Shown in pieces: positions 40,637 to 49,446 of a stretch of 64,000 nucleotides of DNA (the stretch's first letter is position 1; every line of letters starts with the position of its first letter). Position numbers and translations under genes: made by a program. The DNA is taken from the NCBI GenBank assembly GCA_025057645.1, contig JANXBJ010000001.1, forward strand, positions 492,357 through 556,356, given 5' to 3'. A model generated the notes under the pieces. The model ran no database searches. It had not been told where the DNA came from and saw only the letters and a list, made by a program, of their open reading frames with translations. Source of the stretch: Anaerolineales bacterium. GTDB lineage: Bacteria; Chloroflexota; Anaerolineae; Anaerolineales; UBA4823.

Positions 40637-42013
40637 ATGGCAAAGAAAGTTCTTCCTGTTCTAGAGCCTTATCGAGAGAGAGCCATCGCCGTGGGTGTTG
40701 AAGTTGGTCGACCTACCGCAGAATTTACCCTAGAAGACTCTCTCAACGAGCTCTGCCTTCTCGCACGAACAGCGGGAATTGAAGTCATTGCGATGGTTAC
40801 TCAGAAGTTGGATAGACCCAATCCACAAACATACATCGGTTCAGGAAAACTCGAGGAAATAAAGGCATTGGTTAATGAGCTGGATGCAAATATCATTTTG
40901 TTCGATGAGGAGCTTTCTCCGCGTCACTTGAGGGAGCTTGAAAAGCATTTTGACGAGAATGTGCGCATTATCGATCGCACAGCGCTGATTCTAGATATCT
41001 TTGCCCAACACGCCCATACCCACGAGGGGGCACTCCAAGTGGAACTCGCCCAATATGAGTATCGCTTGCCACGTTTGACGCGTGCCTGGACACACTTAGC
41101 TCGTCAAGCCGGGGGAGGTGGAGGAAGGGCCGGGGGTGTTGGTGGAGTAGGCCTGCGTGGACCTGGCGAAACCCAGTTAGAGGCTGATCGACGCGATATT
41201 CGTCGAAGAATTGCCCACCTGAAGGAAGAGTTAGAGAAAGTTCGGGCACATCGTCGTCAATATCGAAGAAGGCGGAAGAAATCCGGGATTCCGGTGGCCG
41301 CTCTTGTTGGTTATACCAATGCCGGAAAGTCTACTCTGCTGAACACGCTCAGCAGAGCAAATGTCTACGTAGCGGACCAACTGTTTGCCACGTTAGACCC
41401 TACTACGCGGAGGGTCGTTCTGCCCAGCCACAACGAAATCTTGCTCACGGATACCGTCGGGTTTATTCAAAAGTTGCCCGCTCATCTCATTGCTGCGTTT
41501 AGAGCCACCTTAGAAGAAATTGCAGAAGCGGATATCTTGCTTCACGTTCTAGATATCTCTCAGCCTATTGCTCGCCAGCAAGCCCAAGCGGTATTTCAGA
41601 CCCTTCAGGAAATCGGTGCCGATCACCTGCCTATCTTTACGGTTCTGAATAAAATTGACCTACTCAGTGATCCAGAGCAAGTTGTTAGGATGATGGGTCA
41701 ATATCCGAATTCCGTGGCGATCTCAGCTCTTACCGGGTTAGGCATTGAAGAACTGACTCACAAGCTGGATGAGTTTCTCTTTCGACGTAGACACCCAATA
41801 GCCGTGGAGATTCCCCCGAGAGAGTCGCACCTTGTCAACCTGATTTCTGACGAGGGCTGCATTGAGCGAATTGCCTATGTTGGAAATAAGGTAAGGATCG
41901 AAGGATGGATTGTTGGAAGGCATCTGGCGAAATATACTCCCTACCTTTGCCAAACGGGTCACGAAGAGATGGAGTTTGTCGGGAGAGCACCTGATGAGAG
42001 AGTTTCTGAATAG
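40637..42013 (+). CDS. hflX: Ribosome-associated GTPase HflX
   Basis: 'GPGETQLEADRRDIRRRI', 'LVGYTNAGKSTLLNTLS', 'LTDTVGFIQKLPAHLI'. Confidence 0.96.
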   Translation: MAKKVLPVLEPYRERAIAVGVEVGRPTAEFTLEDSLNELCLLARTAGIEVIAMVTQKLDRPNPQTYIGSGKLEEIKALVNELDANIILFDEELSPRHLRELEKHFDENVRIIDRTALILDIFAQHAHTHEGALQVELAQYEYRLPRLTRAWTHLARQAGGGGGRAGGVGGVGLRGPGETQLEADRRDIRRRIAHLKEELEKVRAHRRQYRRRRKKSGIPVAALVGYTNAGKSTLLNTLSRANVYVADQLFATLDPTTRRVVLPSHNEILLTDTVGFIQKLPAHLIAAFRATLEEIAEADILLHVLDISQPIARQQAQAVFQTLQEIGADHLPIFTVLNKIDLLSDPEQVVRMMGQYPNSVAISALTGLGIEELTHKLDEFLFRRRHPIAVEIPPRESHLVNLISDEGCIERIAYVGNKVRIEGWIVGRHLAKYTPYLCQTGHEEMEFVGRAPDERVSE

Positions 42014-42206
42014 CCTGCTCGATCGGCTGTCGGACTTTCTAGCCCACCGAAAGGGATTGCTGCCTCTACTAGGGCTTTTCCTGATCATTCTCAATGGAGT
42101 TCTCCAGTTCCTCCCCTTCGAGAGTGTCTGGATCGAAGCCAATCTGCTGTTGCACGTCGGCCTGATCCTTGCCATTTTCGGTTTTCTCCTCGCCTGGTCT
42201 TTGTAG
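41994..42206 (+). CDS. Small membrane protein (70 aa)
   Basis: In-frame ATG at 41994 overlapping the hflX end; two predicted TM segments. Confidence 0.55.
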   Translation: MREFLNSLLDRLSDFLAHRKGLLPLLGLFLIILNGVLQFLPFESVWIEANLLLHVGLILAIFGFLLAWSL

Positions 42207-42355
42207 CTAGCCGAATGAGTACCTCTGCCAAGCAGTGCGATTTATTCCCTTTTATGGCACCGTAGAGCGGACTTGGAGCGAATAAGCTCCTCTTTGCATA
42301 TTGCGCACCAAGCCGGCAATACAATCACCTGCAACGAGCAAAAGCTAAAGAAGGC

Positions 42356-43339
42356 CTAGCTCTGCTCGAAAATCTCATGGTAGTGACGATCGAGTTCTTC
42401 ATCGGAAAGGTGAGCATATCGTTGAGTGACGCCGATCGATTTGTGCCGTGCCAGCTCTTGGGCTAGCTTCAGATTACCGCCTGAGCCTCGTAGGACGGTT
42501 GTCACGAAATAGTGGCGGAAGGAATGGGGAGTGATCAGTTGAGCAGCTTCTCTGCCCAAAGCAAGGGCAACATGGTGCTCGATAATTTGGCGCCCGGTAG
42601 TGGTGGAAATGGGCTTAATCTCCTTTCCAACCCGGCGGTCATGTCGGGCGAAAAGCGGCAAAGAGGCAATCGGTCTTCCTAAAGCTCCGTCCAAAGGGGA
42701 ACGCTCAGCCAAGTATTCCTTGATAGCCTTTAAGGAGCGAGTGGAGAAGCGGATAACCGCCTGTTGATTTCCCTTGCCGAGAACGATAGCTTTATGCTCC
42801 ATCCAGTCAACGTCGCCGCGCCGTAGGCTGCAAGCCTCGTGGATCCGGAGTCCTGTATCTGCAAGTGTCAGAATTAGGGCTCGATCGCGCAAGACTCGCA
42901 ATCGATCCCTATACCTGCGGGGTAAATTATCTACAAGCTTAATTGCATAAGTAACTATTTCTTCTATTTCTTTTTGCGCAAATTGAGGTAAGCGCTGCCC
43001 TGGGCGGCGGGTTCGCTGGCGAATGAGCAGGCGAAGTTTCGACAAATTCACCGAGATAATTTCCGAAGCAGAAAGATATTCGAAGAAGCGGTAGATTGCC
43101 GTCAGGTAGAGGTGCTCCGTGGCAGGGGCGAGGTGGTGAAGTCGGTCGATGCACTTTAGAATGGAACTTTCTCTTAGGGTGCTTATAGGTTGGCGACCAA
43201 CCTCTTGCGGGTCTCCAAGCGATTGAAGGAAAAAAGATAGGGCACTGGCGTAACTACGGTGGGTGTTTTGGCTGCGCGAGCTTTGGATTAGAGAGAGAAA
43301 TCCATCAAATGCTTGCGAAATTGTAAATTTTTCGGTCAT
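42356..43339 (-). CDS. Tyrosine recombinase (XerC/D-like)
   Basis: Catalytic R-K-HxxR-H-Y set: 'TGLRIHEACSLRRGDV', 'GKGNQQ', 'PHSFRHYFVT', 'ARHKSIGVTQRYAHL'; start at 43339 (MTEKF) preferred given the promoter. Confidence 0.93.
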   Translation of the reverse strand: MTEKFTISQAFDGFLSLIQSSRSQNTHRSYASALSFFLQSLGDPQEVGRQPISTLRESSILKCIDRLHHLAPATEHLYLTAIYRFFEYLSASEIISVNLSKLRLLIRQRTRRPGQRLPQFAQKEIEEIVTYAIKLVDNLPRRYRDRLRVLRDRALILTLADTGLRIHEACSLRRGDVDWMEHKAIVLGKGNQQAVIRFSTRSLKAIKEYLAERSPLDGALGRPIASLPLFARHDRRVGKEIKPISTTTGRQIIEHHVALALGREAAQLITPHSFRHYFVTTVLRGSGGNLKLAQELARHKSIGVTQRYAHLSDEELDRHYHEIFEQS

Positions 43340-43359
43340 TTCGAACCTTAGCGCCTTTG

Positions 43360-43399
43360 AATTATACTTACGATAATAATAGTTATCGTAAGTATAATT
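43360..43399. repeat. Perfect inverted repeat 17-6-17, dif-like core 43366-43393
   Basis: aattatACTTACGATAA-taatag-TTATCGTAAGTataatt; arms 43360-43376 and 43383-43399 identical by reverse complement. Confidence 0.95.
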
Positions 43400-43419
43400 G
43401 AGAAAGCATATTTTGTCAA
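43391..43419 (-). promoter_or_regulatory. Sigma70-like promoter of the recombinase gene, -10 inside the inverted repeat
   Basis: Minus strand TTGACA (43419-43414), 17 bp, TATACT (43396-43391). Confidence 0.75.
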
Positions 43420-43452
43420 CTCTCTGAACAAGGCACATGCCCTGGCCAGCAT

Positions 43453-43890
43453 CTAAAAGCCAAACGCGTCCGAAAAGCGCTTCAAGGCATCAGAGTAATC
43501 TATCCCCCTCTTCGCCTTTACTCCTTCTTTGGAAAGACGCACGTGCCGAGCAAGTTCTCGGAGGACGCAATCGATCTCCGAGAGATCTGATTGACGAACG
43601 GCGTTGATTAGCCTTCGCTTAGCCTCCCCTACCCAGCTCCATTCTTGATAGAAGTGATCAGCCTTGACCCAGTACCCCTTCTTCTCCCAGGCGGCCGAGG
43701 TCTGTTGGACGCTGTTTTCAATTTCATCGAGCGATAGAGCAATAAATGATGCTATATTTAATAATTTTTCATCTTTTCGTTCAAAATAGTCCTGAACAGC
43801 TTGTTCGATCAGCCTCAAAGCCTTTCCTCTCAGTTGCCGACCGCTTTGTGTTTGAACAATTCTACCCACTAACAGACTTCCCTTTATCAA
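43453..43890 (-). CDS. Hypothetical protein, 145 aa, TTG start
   Basis: ORF upstream of and codirectional with the recombinase; no family recognised. Confidence 0.6.
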   Translation of the reverse strand: MIKGSLLVGRIVQTQSGRQLRGKALRLIEQAVQDYFERKDEKLLNIASFIALSLDEIENSVQQTSAAWEKKGYWVKADHFYQEWSWVGEAKRRLINAVRQSDLSEIDCVLRELARHVRLSKEGVKAKRGIDYSDALKRFSDAFGF

Positions 43891-43898
43891 CTACGTTA

Positions 43899-43927
43899 TT
43901 GACGGATGGTCAACCTGTGCTTATAAT
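43899..43927 (+). promoter_or_regulatory. tRNA-Leu promoter
   Basis: TTGACG (43899-43904), 17 bp, TATAAT (43922-43927), 20 bp before the tRNA. Confidence 0.8.
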
Positions 43928-43947
43928 ATAACAAGAATCTGTCCCAT

Positions 43948-44029
43948 GGGGAAGTGCTGGAATTGGCAGACAGGCATGACTTAGGATCATGTGCCGCAAG
44001 GCGTGCGGGTTCAACTCCCGCCTTCCCCA
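43948..44029 (+). tRNA. tRNA-Leu (anticodon UAG)
   Basis: Acceptor GGGGAAG/CTTCCCC, anticodon arm CATGA-CTTAGGA-TCATG, T arm GCGGG-TTCAACT-CCCGC; CCA not encoded. Confidence 0.95.
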
Positions 44030-44122
44030 TATCCCTCTCGACTTAATCCGATATTTTGGGGAACACGGATACGAACCCTAAAATAAGCTCCCGTCGTTTC
44101 CTACATTCCTTCTAACTTCTAG

Positions 44123-44148
44123 TTTGAATAAGCCCTTTGAATAAGCCC
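44123..44148 (+). repeat. Perfect 13-bp tandem duplication
   Basis: TTTGAATAAGCCC twice in tandem. Confidence 0.95.
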
Positions 44149-44290
44149 TAAGTTTATCCCAAACCGATCAACCTTCCAATGGGGCTACTTTTTGAATGTA
44201 GCAGGCCGCTTTTTTACCAATCGTTAACGGGGGCATGATATAATCCAACTCGACCAAAAGCCTAATGCCAACTCAGAGGATGGTTGAGCC

Positions 44291-45808
44291 TTGAAAGTAG
44301 AAAAAACGCCCTTGCAGAATCGGACATTGAAACTGGTGGTTGAGGCTTCGCCAGAAGAAACCGAAAACGCTCGCCGCTCAGCAGTCCAAAAGCTGGGGAA
44401 ACGTGTTCGCGTCCCGGGTTTTCGGCCGGGAAAAGCTCCCTATTCTATGGTACTCAAGTCTCTGGACCCGGGCTTGCTCCAAGAAGAAACCCTTGCGGTT
44501 TTTCTAGACAGATATTATCCTGAAATCTTAGAGCAAGAGGGAATCGAACCCTATGACGTCGGGAGATTGAAGTCGGTTCTAAACCTCGACCCTCTAAAGG
44601 TGGAAATCCATGTTCCCCTGAAACCCCTAGTTCAACTTGGGGATTACCACTCTATTCGCATTCCGTATGAGCCCCCTGTCATCAGCGAGGAGCAAGTCGA
44701 GCGGGCGCTCGATCTCCTCCGCCAACGTCATGCGATTCTCGAACCCGCTGAGCGAGAGATTCAAAAGGGCGATGTGGTCTACATCGATCTGATCGCCTTG
44801 CGCAAAGCCCATGACGCTCCAGGTCAAGTTATCGCTACAAAGGATGATTTTCCCGTCCTAGTGCTTGAGGATCGAGAGGATCTAAAAGAATTCGAGGAGT
44901 ATCCTTTTGAAGGGTTCAGCCGGGCACTCCTTGGTAGGCAAGCAGGGGAACGGTTTTCTGTAGAGCATAGCTATCCGCACAACTCTCGAATTGCAGAGTT
45001 TGCAGGAATGGATATCCGCTTCGAAGTTAGGGTTAGGGAAGTCAAAGCTCGAATCTTACCCGAATTAAACGACGAATTTGCCCAGTCCCTCGGCGAATAT
45101 TCTTCTTTGGAGGAGTTAAGAAATTCTGTGCGCTCGATGCTAGAGAGAGAGGCATTAGAGGAATATCTAAAAGAATACGACTCTAAGGCTTTGGAGGAGG
45201 TGATCAAGATCTCAACAATAGAATATCCTCCGGAGCTCATAGAGCGGGAGCGGGAAGCCTACCTCGCAGGGCTAGAACGAAGGCTGAGGCAACATAATCT
45301 CGATCTCGAACTTTACAAGAAAATTCGCGGTGAGCAGGAGTTTGAGAAGGAAGTTCAAGAAGCCGTTGAGTACCGCCTGAAAGCCACCTTAACCCTGCTC
45401 GAAGTCGCCAAGAGGGAGCAAATCCGGGTTGACCCCGAAAAGCTGCGCCAGAGCGCAGACCAGGCTGTCCGAAAGGCTCTCGAAAAGTCTCAAGAACTCC
45501 GCATCCCCAAGCAAGTGGGTAGAAACATTGCTTTGCGCGCACTGGAAAACCAGGTAACCCGTGATCTGTTTGAGGTTGTCTATAAAAGGCTGCGCCAAAT
45601 CGCAAAGGGCGAAGGCGGGACTAGGGCTTCTATCCTCGAAGGTGAGGCGATTCCGGACTACATTGCCCTTGCCGAGGGTTCTGGAGCGGCGGAAAGTAAC
45701 GCACCCTTGTCGGGCGACGAGGGCTCAGGAGAACTCCCTACTAGAGACGATCTACCCCATAGCCTAAAAAATTCTGATAAAAGCTCTCAAGAACTTGAAA
45801 ATTTGTAA
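44291..45808 (+). CDS. tig: Trigger factor (TTG start)
   Basis: 'VRVPGFRPGKAPYSMV' ribosome-binding loop; PPIase and C-terminal domains; upstream of clpP; TGA-TATAAT at 44236-44244. Confidence 0.93.
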   Translation: MKVEKTPLQNRTLKLVVEASPEETENARRSAVQKLGKRVRVPGFRPGKAPYSMVLKSLDPGLLQEETLAVFLDRYYPEILEQEGIEPYDVGRLKSVLNLDPLKVEIHVPLKPLVQLGDYHSIRIPYEPPVISEEQVERALDLLRQRHAILEPAEREIQKGDVVYIDLIALRKAHDAPGQVIATKDDFPVLVLEDREDLKEFEEYPFEGFSRALLGRQAGERFSVEHSYPHNSRIAEFAGMDIRFEVRVREVKARILPELNDEFAQSLGEYSSLEELRNSVRSMLEREALEEYLKEYDSKALEEVIKISTIEYPPELIEREREAYLAGLERRLRQHNLDLELYKKIRGEQEFEKEVQEAVEYRLKATLTLLEVAKREQIRVDPEKLRQSADQAVRKALEKSQELRIPKQVGRNIALRALENQVTRDLFEVVYKRLRQIAKGEGGTRASILEGEAIPDYIALAEGSGAAESNAPLSGDEGSGELPTRDDLPHSLKNSDKSSQELENL

Positions 45809-45826
45809 AGGTAAGGAAGAAGACAT

Positions 45827-46459
45827 ATGAGCAAGAAACTTTCTCCATCCTCACTGATCCCAATGGTGATCGAAACCTCTGGACACGGCGAGAGAGCCTA
45901 TGACATTTACTCATTACTGCTCAAGAACCGGATTGTCTTCCTAGGTACACCGATCACCGACCAGATCTCTAATTTGATTGTTGCCCAATTGCTCTACTTG
46001 AGCAGCGAGGACCCGGAAAGCCCCATTCAAATGTATATCAACTCGCCGGGTGGTCATGTCTACGCAGGCATGGCGATATACGATACCATGCAGATGATCC
46101 CGAATCCGATCAGCACCCTAGCGCTGGGGATGACAGCCTCCTTCGGGACGGTCCTCCTCACCGCCGGCACGAAGGGGCAACGATATGCCCTGCCCCATGC
46201 GACCATCCACATGCATCAGCCTCTAGGGGGTGCTCAAGGTCAGGCCACGGATATCGAGATTCAGGCCAAGGAGATCCTGCGCCTAAAGACTCGGCTGAAC
46301 GAGATTTTGGCTTTACACACAGGTCAGAGTGTTGAAACCATTGAAAGGGACACAGAAAGAGACTTTTACCTGACCGCTCAACAAGCGGTTGAATATGGAA
46401 TTGTCGACCAGGTCATGGAGATACCGGAGTCGAAACGCATCGTTCGCCAAACTGCATAG
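45827..46459 (+). CDS. clpP: ATP-dependent Clp protease proteolytic subunit
   Basis: '[32 protein letters not shown]' active site; '[10 protein letters not shown]'. Confidence 0.97.
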   Translation: MSKKLSPSSLIPMVIETSGHGERAYDIYSLLLKNRIVFLGTPITDQISNLIVAQLLYLSSEDPESPIQMYINSPGGHVYAGMAIYDTMQMIPNPISTLALGMTASFGTVLLTAGTKGQRYALPHATIHMHQPLGGAQGQATDIEIQAKEILRLKTRLNEILALHTGQSVETIERDTERDFYLTAQQAVEYGIVDQVMEIPESKRIVRQTA

Positions 46460-46485
46460 GCTTGGAGATCGTTAAGCGGCGTATA

Positions 46486-46528
46486 GAAAGGAGAGCTTCG
46501 GTGCGGGCCACTCGCCTACTCTCCTTTC
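46486..46528. repeat. 10-bp inverted repeat, terminator/attenuator-like
   Basis: GAAAGGAGAG (46486-46495) / CTCTCCTTTC (46519-46528), 23-nt loop, followed by ccggctttattt. Confidence 0.75.
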
Positions 46529-46554
46529 CGGCTTTATTTAGGGATAAGGGAGTA

Positions 46555-47352
46555 ATGAATCTGGATAGAAACAACCCGATTAAAGCGCTCATCGTAGATA
46601 TGGATGGCGTCTTGTGGCGCCAATCTCAGCCGATCGGCGATTTGCCCCGCATTTTCGAGAAGATTCGCCAAAAAAACCTCAAAATCACTCTGGCCACCAA
46701 CAATGCTACTCTCACCGTAAGCCAATATCTCCAAAAGTTAGCTTCATTTGGGGTTAATTTATCCCCCGAGCAAATCGTCAATTCTCCCCAAGCTGCAGCG
46801 GCCTATATGGTCGAGCACTTTCCGCGGGGAAGTTTGGTCTTCGTCATCGGCAAAGATGGTCTTCGTCAAGAATTGCAAAGTCAAGGCTTTGTTCTTTCGG
46901 ATGGCCAAGCCCAAGACGTTTGCGCAGTTGTGGTTGGCATGGATTGGGATTTGCGGTTTGAACAACTCTGCCAAGCCACGCTTCTGCTGAGAGCTGGTGC
47001 TGAATTCATCGCTACCAATAGCGACCGCACCTTTCCAACCCCGCAGGGCTTGATCCCGGGAGTGGGTGCAATCCTAGCCCTCTTGGAAACAGCCACTGAT
47101 AGAAAGCCCATAGTTGTAGGGAAACCTGACCCATTAATGTATCAGATCGCCTTGCAGCGGATGGAGGTTTCCCCTGCTGAATGCTTAGTCGTGGGTGACC
47201 GTCTGGAGACCGATATTCTCGGTGGTCAAAACCTGGGGTGCAAAACCGCTTTAGTGCTCTCCGGAGTGACCACCCTAGACCAAGCTCAAAAATGGGCCCC
47301 CCTGCCGAATATGATCTGTCAAAACCTCGAGGAAGTCGTGGATCGGCTTTGA
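46555..47352 (+). CDS. HAD-IIA family (NagD-like) hydrolase
   Basis: 'ALIVDMDGVLW', 'LATNNATLTVSQY', 'VVVGKPDPLMYQIAL', 'CLVVGDRLETDILGGQNLG'. Confidence 0.93.
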   Translation: MNLDRNNPIKALIVDMDGVLWRQSQPIGDLPRIFEKIRQKNLKITLATNNATLTVSQYLQKLASFGVNLSPEQIVNSPQAAAAYMVEHFPRGSLVFVIGKDGLRQELQSQGFVLSDGQAQDVCAVVVGMDWDLRFEQLCQATLLLRAGAEFIATNSDRTFPTPQGLIPGVGAILALLETATDRKPIVVGKPDPLMYQIALQRMEVSPAECLVVGDRLETDILGGQNLGCKTALVLSGVTTLDQAQKWAPLPNMICQNLEEVVDRL

Positions 47353-47358
47353 GCTTGT

Positions 47359-48441
47359 ATGGATGACCGCCCTTTTATTTACGATTGGTCAAAAGAGGAA
47401 CTAGCTCAAATTCTCCAACATTGGGGCGAACCATCCTATCGCGCCGGGCAGCTTTGGCAAGGCTTATACCGGAGTTTGTGGAGCCGAGCCGACCAATTCA
47501 CGGTGTTTCCGAAAAGCTTGCGACAAAAGCTGAATGAGCATTTTGTGTTCGAGTCACTTTCTGTCGTCAACGAATCCTTTGCCGACCAAGGAATGACTCA
47601 TAAAGTCCTATTTCACACCCCAGAGGGCAATCCGGTTGAGACCGTACTGATGCGAAGCGATGATGGCCGTATTACCCTGTGTATCTCCTCTCAATCCGGC
47701 TGCGGGATGGGGTGTGTCTTTTGCGCAACCGGCCATATGGGTTTTTTAGCCAATTTGACTGCCGGGCAAATCGTGGAGCAGGTCCTCTATTTTGCCCGCC
47801 TTCTGAAGCAAGAGAACAAAACCTTATCCAACATTGTTGTGATGGGTATGGGGGAACCATTCCATAATTTTGCCCAGACACTTCAGGCTATTGACCGCCT
47901 GAATGACCCGTCCGGCTTTCGCTTCGGGGAGCGTCGCTTCACGATTTCAACTGTAGGCATAGCCCCGATGATCCGCAAATTCACTGCTCTAAAAAGGCAA
48001 ATCAACTTAGCCATCTCTCTTCATGCAGCAGATGATGAATTGCGCTCGCAACTCGTGCCCATCAATCGCAAATATCCGCTAGAAGTCCTTTTAGAGGCTT
48101 GCCGAGAATATGTAGAGCAAACGCATCGTAGGATTAGCTTTGAGTGGGTCCTAATCCATCAGGTCAACGACTCACGAGAGCAAGCCTACCGTCTGGCAAG
48201 ACTTCTCAAGGGCCTACTTTGCCATGTCAACTTGATTCCTCTAAATCCCACTCCTGGATATCGCAGGAGAGCTCCGCCACAAGAGACGATCGAAGAGTTC
48301 AAAGCCGTTCTACAATCTCATCGCATCCCGTGCACCGTGCGCGCTCCACGAGGGCTCTCGATTTGGGCTGGATGCGGGCAACTGGCTGCGCTACAGCAAG
48401 AGCGCGGTTTGGGAGGTTACGCTAGAATGTCTCTAGTGTAG
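47359..48441 (+). CDS. rlmN: 23S rRNA (adenine2503-C2)-methyltransferase RlmN
   Basis: 'SSQSGCGMGCVFCATGHMG' radical SAM CxxxCxxC, 'VVMGMGEPFHN'. Confidence 0.95.
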   Translation: MDDRPFIYDWSKEELAQILQHWGEPSYRAGQLWQGLYRSLWSRADQFTVFPKSLRQKLNEHFVFESLSVVNESFADQGMTHKVLFHTPEGNPVETVLMRSDDGRITLCISSQSGCGMGCVFCATGHMGFLANLTAGQIVEQVLYFARLLKQENKTLSNIVVMGMGEPFHNFAQTLQAIDRLNDPSGFRFGERRFTISTVGIAPMIRKFTALKRQINLAISLHAADDELRSQLVPINRKYPLEVLLEACREYVEQTHRRISFEWVLIHQVNDSREQAYRLARLLKGLLCHVNLIPLNPTPGYRRRAPPQETIEEFKAVLQSHRIPCTVRAPRGLSIWAGCGQLAALQQERGLGGYARMSLV

Positions 48442-48494
48442 GGTTTCCTTTCTCTCTTTTGGGTCTTGGGCGAGTTTTCGGCACCGGAGGTACT

Positions 48495-48728
48495 ATGAGC
48501 GCGCAGCAATTGATCAGACTTACCTACCCCTCTAGTCTGCTTCGCGTTCCGGTCATCAATCAGTTGATCAAGAACTTCGACGTTACGGTTAATATCCTGA
48601 GAGCTCAAATCGACATCCAAGACGGTTGGATTGAGATAGAACTCAGTGGCAATATGCATGTGATCGAAGAAGCTGTCCAGTGGCTGCAACAGCAGGGGAT
48701 TCGGGTAGAATTCCTTCCGGAGCGCTAG
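48495..48728 (+). CDS. NIL-domain protein
   Basis: 'VINQLIKNFDVTVNILRAQIDIQDGWIEIELSGN' NIL pattern. Confidence 0.85.
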   Translation: MSAQQLIRLTYPSSLLRVPVINQLIKNFDVTVNILRAQIDIQDGWIEIELSGNMHVIEEAVQWLQQQGIRVEFLPER

Positions 48729-48738
48729 CACAGGGTCT

Positions 48739-49446
48739 ATGGAAGTTCAGATAGCGGTCGCAAAGATTCCCAAATTCGGCGCTTCAGAGAGCGGGGACAC
48801 TGTAGAGGTCATTGAGCGACCGCAAGGTGGGATTTCCGTAGTGCTTTCGGACGGTCAGACCTCCGGGAGGGGGGCGAAGTCGATCTCCAACTTAGTTGTG
48901 CGCAAGGTGATCTCCTTGCTAGCAGAGGGGGTCAGGGATGGAGCTGCGGCAAGGGCAGCCTCGGATTACCTCTACACTCACCGCAGCGGCAAGGTTTCGG
49001 CAACATTAAACATCTGTTCGGTTGACTTGGTCACCAAAACGTTGGTAATTACTCGGAACAACCCTACGCCTGTGGTCCTATTCGAGCACTGCGAAATGAG
49101 AGTGCTTGACGAAGAGAGCAAACCCGTAGGTGTATATCGCGGGACGCGGCCGGTGATTGTCGAAGTTCGTCTAGCCAACGGCTTGTGCGCAGTCGTGTTT
49201 TCTGATGGTCTGACCCATGCCGGCTCAAGAACAGGGAACCCTATTGATCTATACGGCGTTCTTAGCCGATACGGAAATCTCCCCGATGCTCCGCCTCAAG
49301 TGATTGCCGACTCGCTCTTGCGCCAAGCCGTCGAATTAGATGGGGGGAGACCTTCGGACGACATTAGCATTGTGGTTGTCAAAGTCCTTCCTCACCAAGG
49401 CGATCAAGCGCGGCGAATGGTGGTGCGTCTTCCAATTGATGCCTGA
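48739..49446 (+). CDS. SpoIIE/PP2C-type serine phosphatase
   Basis: 'VVLSDGQTSGRGAKSISNLVVRKVISLL', 'VVFSDGLTHAG', 'PSDDISIVVVKV'. Confidence 0.85.
   Translation: MEVQIAVAKIPKFGASESGDTVEVIERPQGGISVVLSDGQTSGRGAKSISNLVVRKVISLLAEGVRDGAAARAASDYLYTHRSGKVSATLNICSVDLVTKTLVITRNNPTPVVLFEHCEMRVLDEESKPVGVYRGTRPVIVEVRLANGLCAVVFSDGLTHAGSRTGNPIDLYGVLSRYGNLPDAPPQVIADSLLRQAVELDGGRPSDDISIVVVKVLPHQGDQARRMVVRLPIDA

Noticed and set aside
42275-42290. GGAGC-gaataa-GCTCC hairpin as a terminator after the 70-aa ORF
   Set aside because: Only a 5-bp stem with a weak T run; not enough to call.
43360-43399. Reading the palindrome simply as a rho-independent terminator
   Set aside because: AT-rich stem with no T tract on either side, located upstream of a gene and containing a -10 box.
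43414-43438. Upstream start of the recombinase ORF (MCLVQRVDKICFLNYTYDNYYYRKYNSK...)
   Set aside because: Those codons cover the predicted promoter and palindrome; the MTEKF start at 43339 fits better.
43948-44029. tRNA-Leu as a proven attachment site of an integrated island
   Set aside because: I saw no second copy of the tRNA 3' end in the window and the flanking genes look like core genes; integration is unsupported here.
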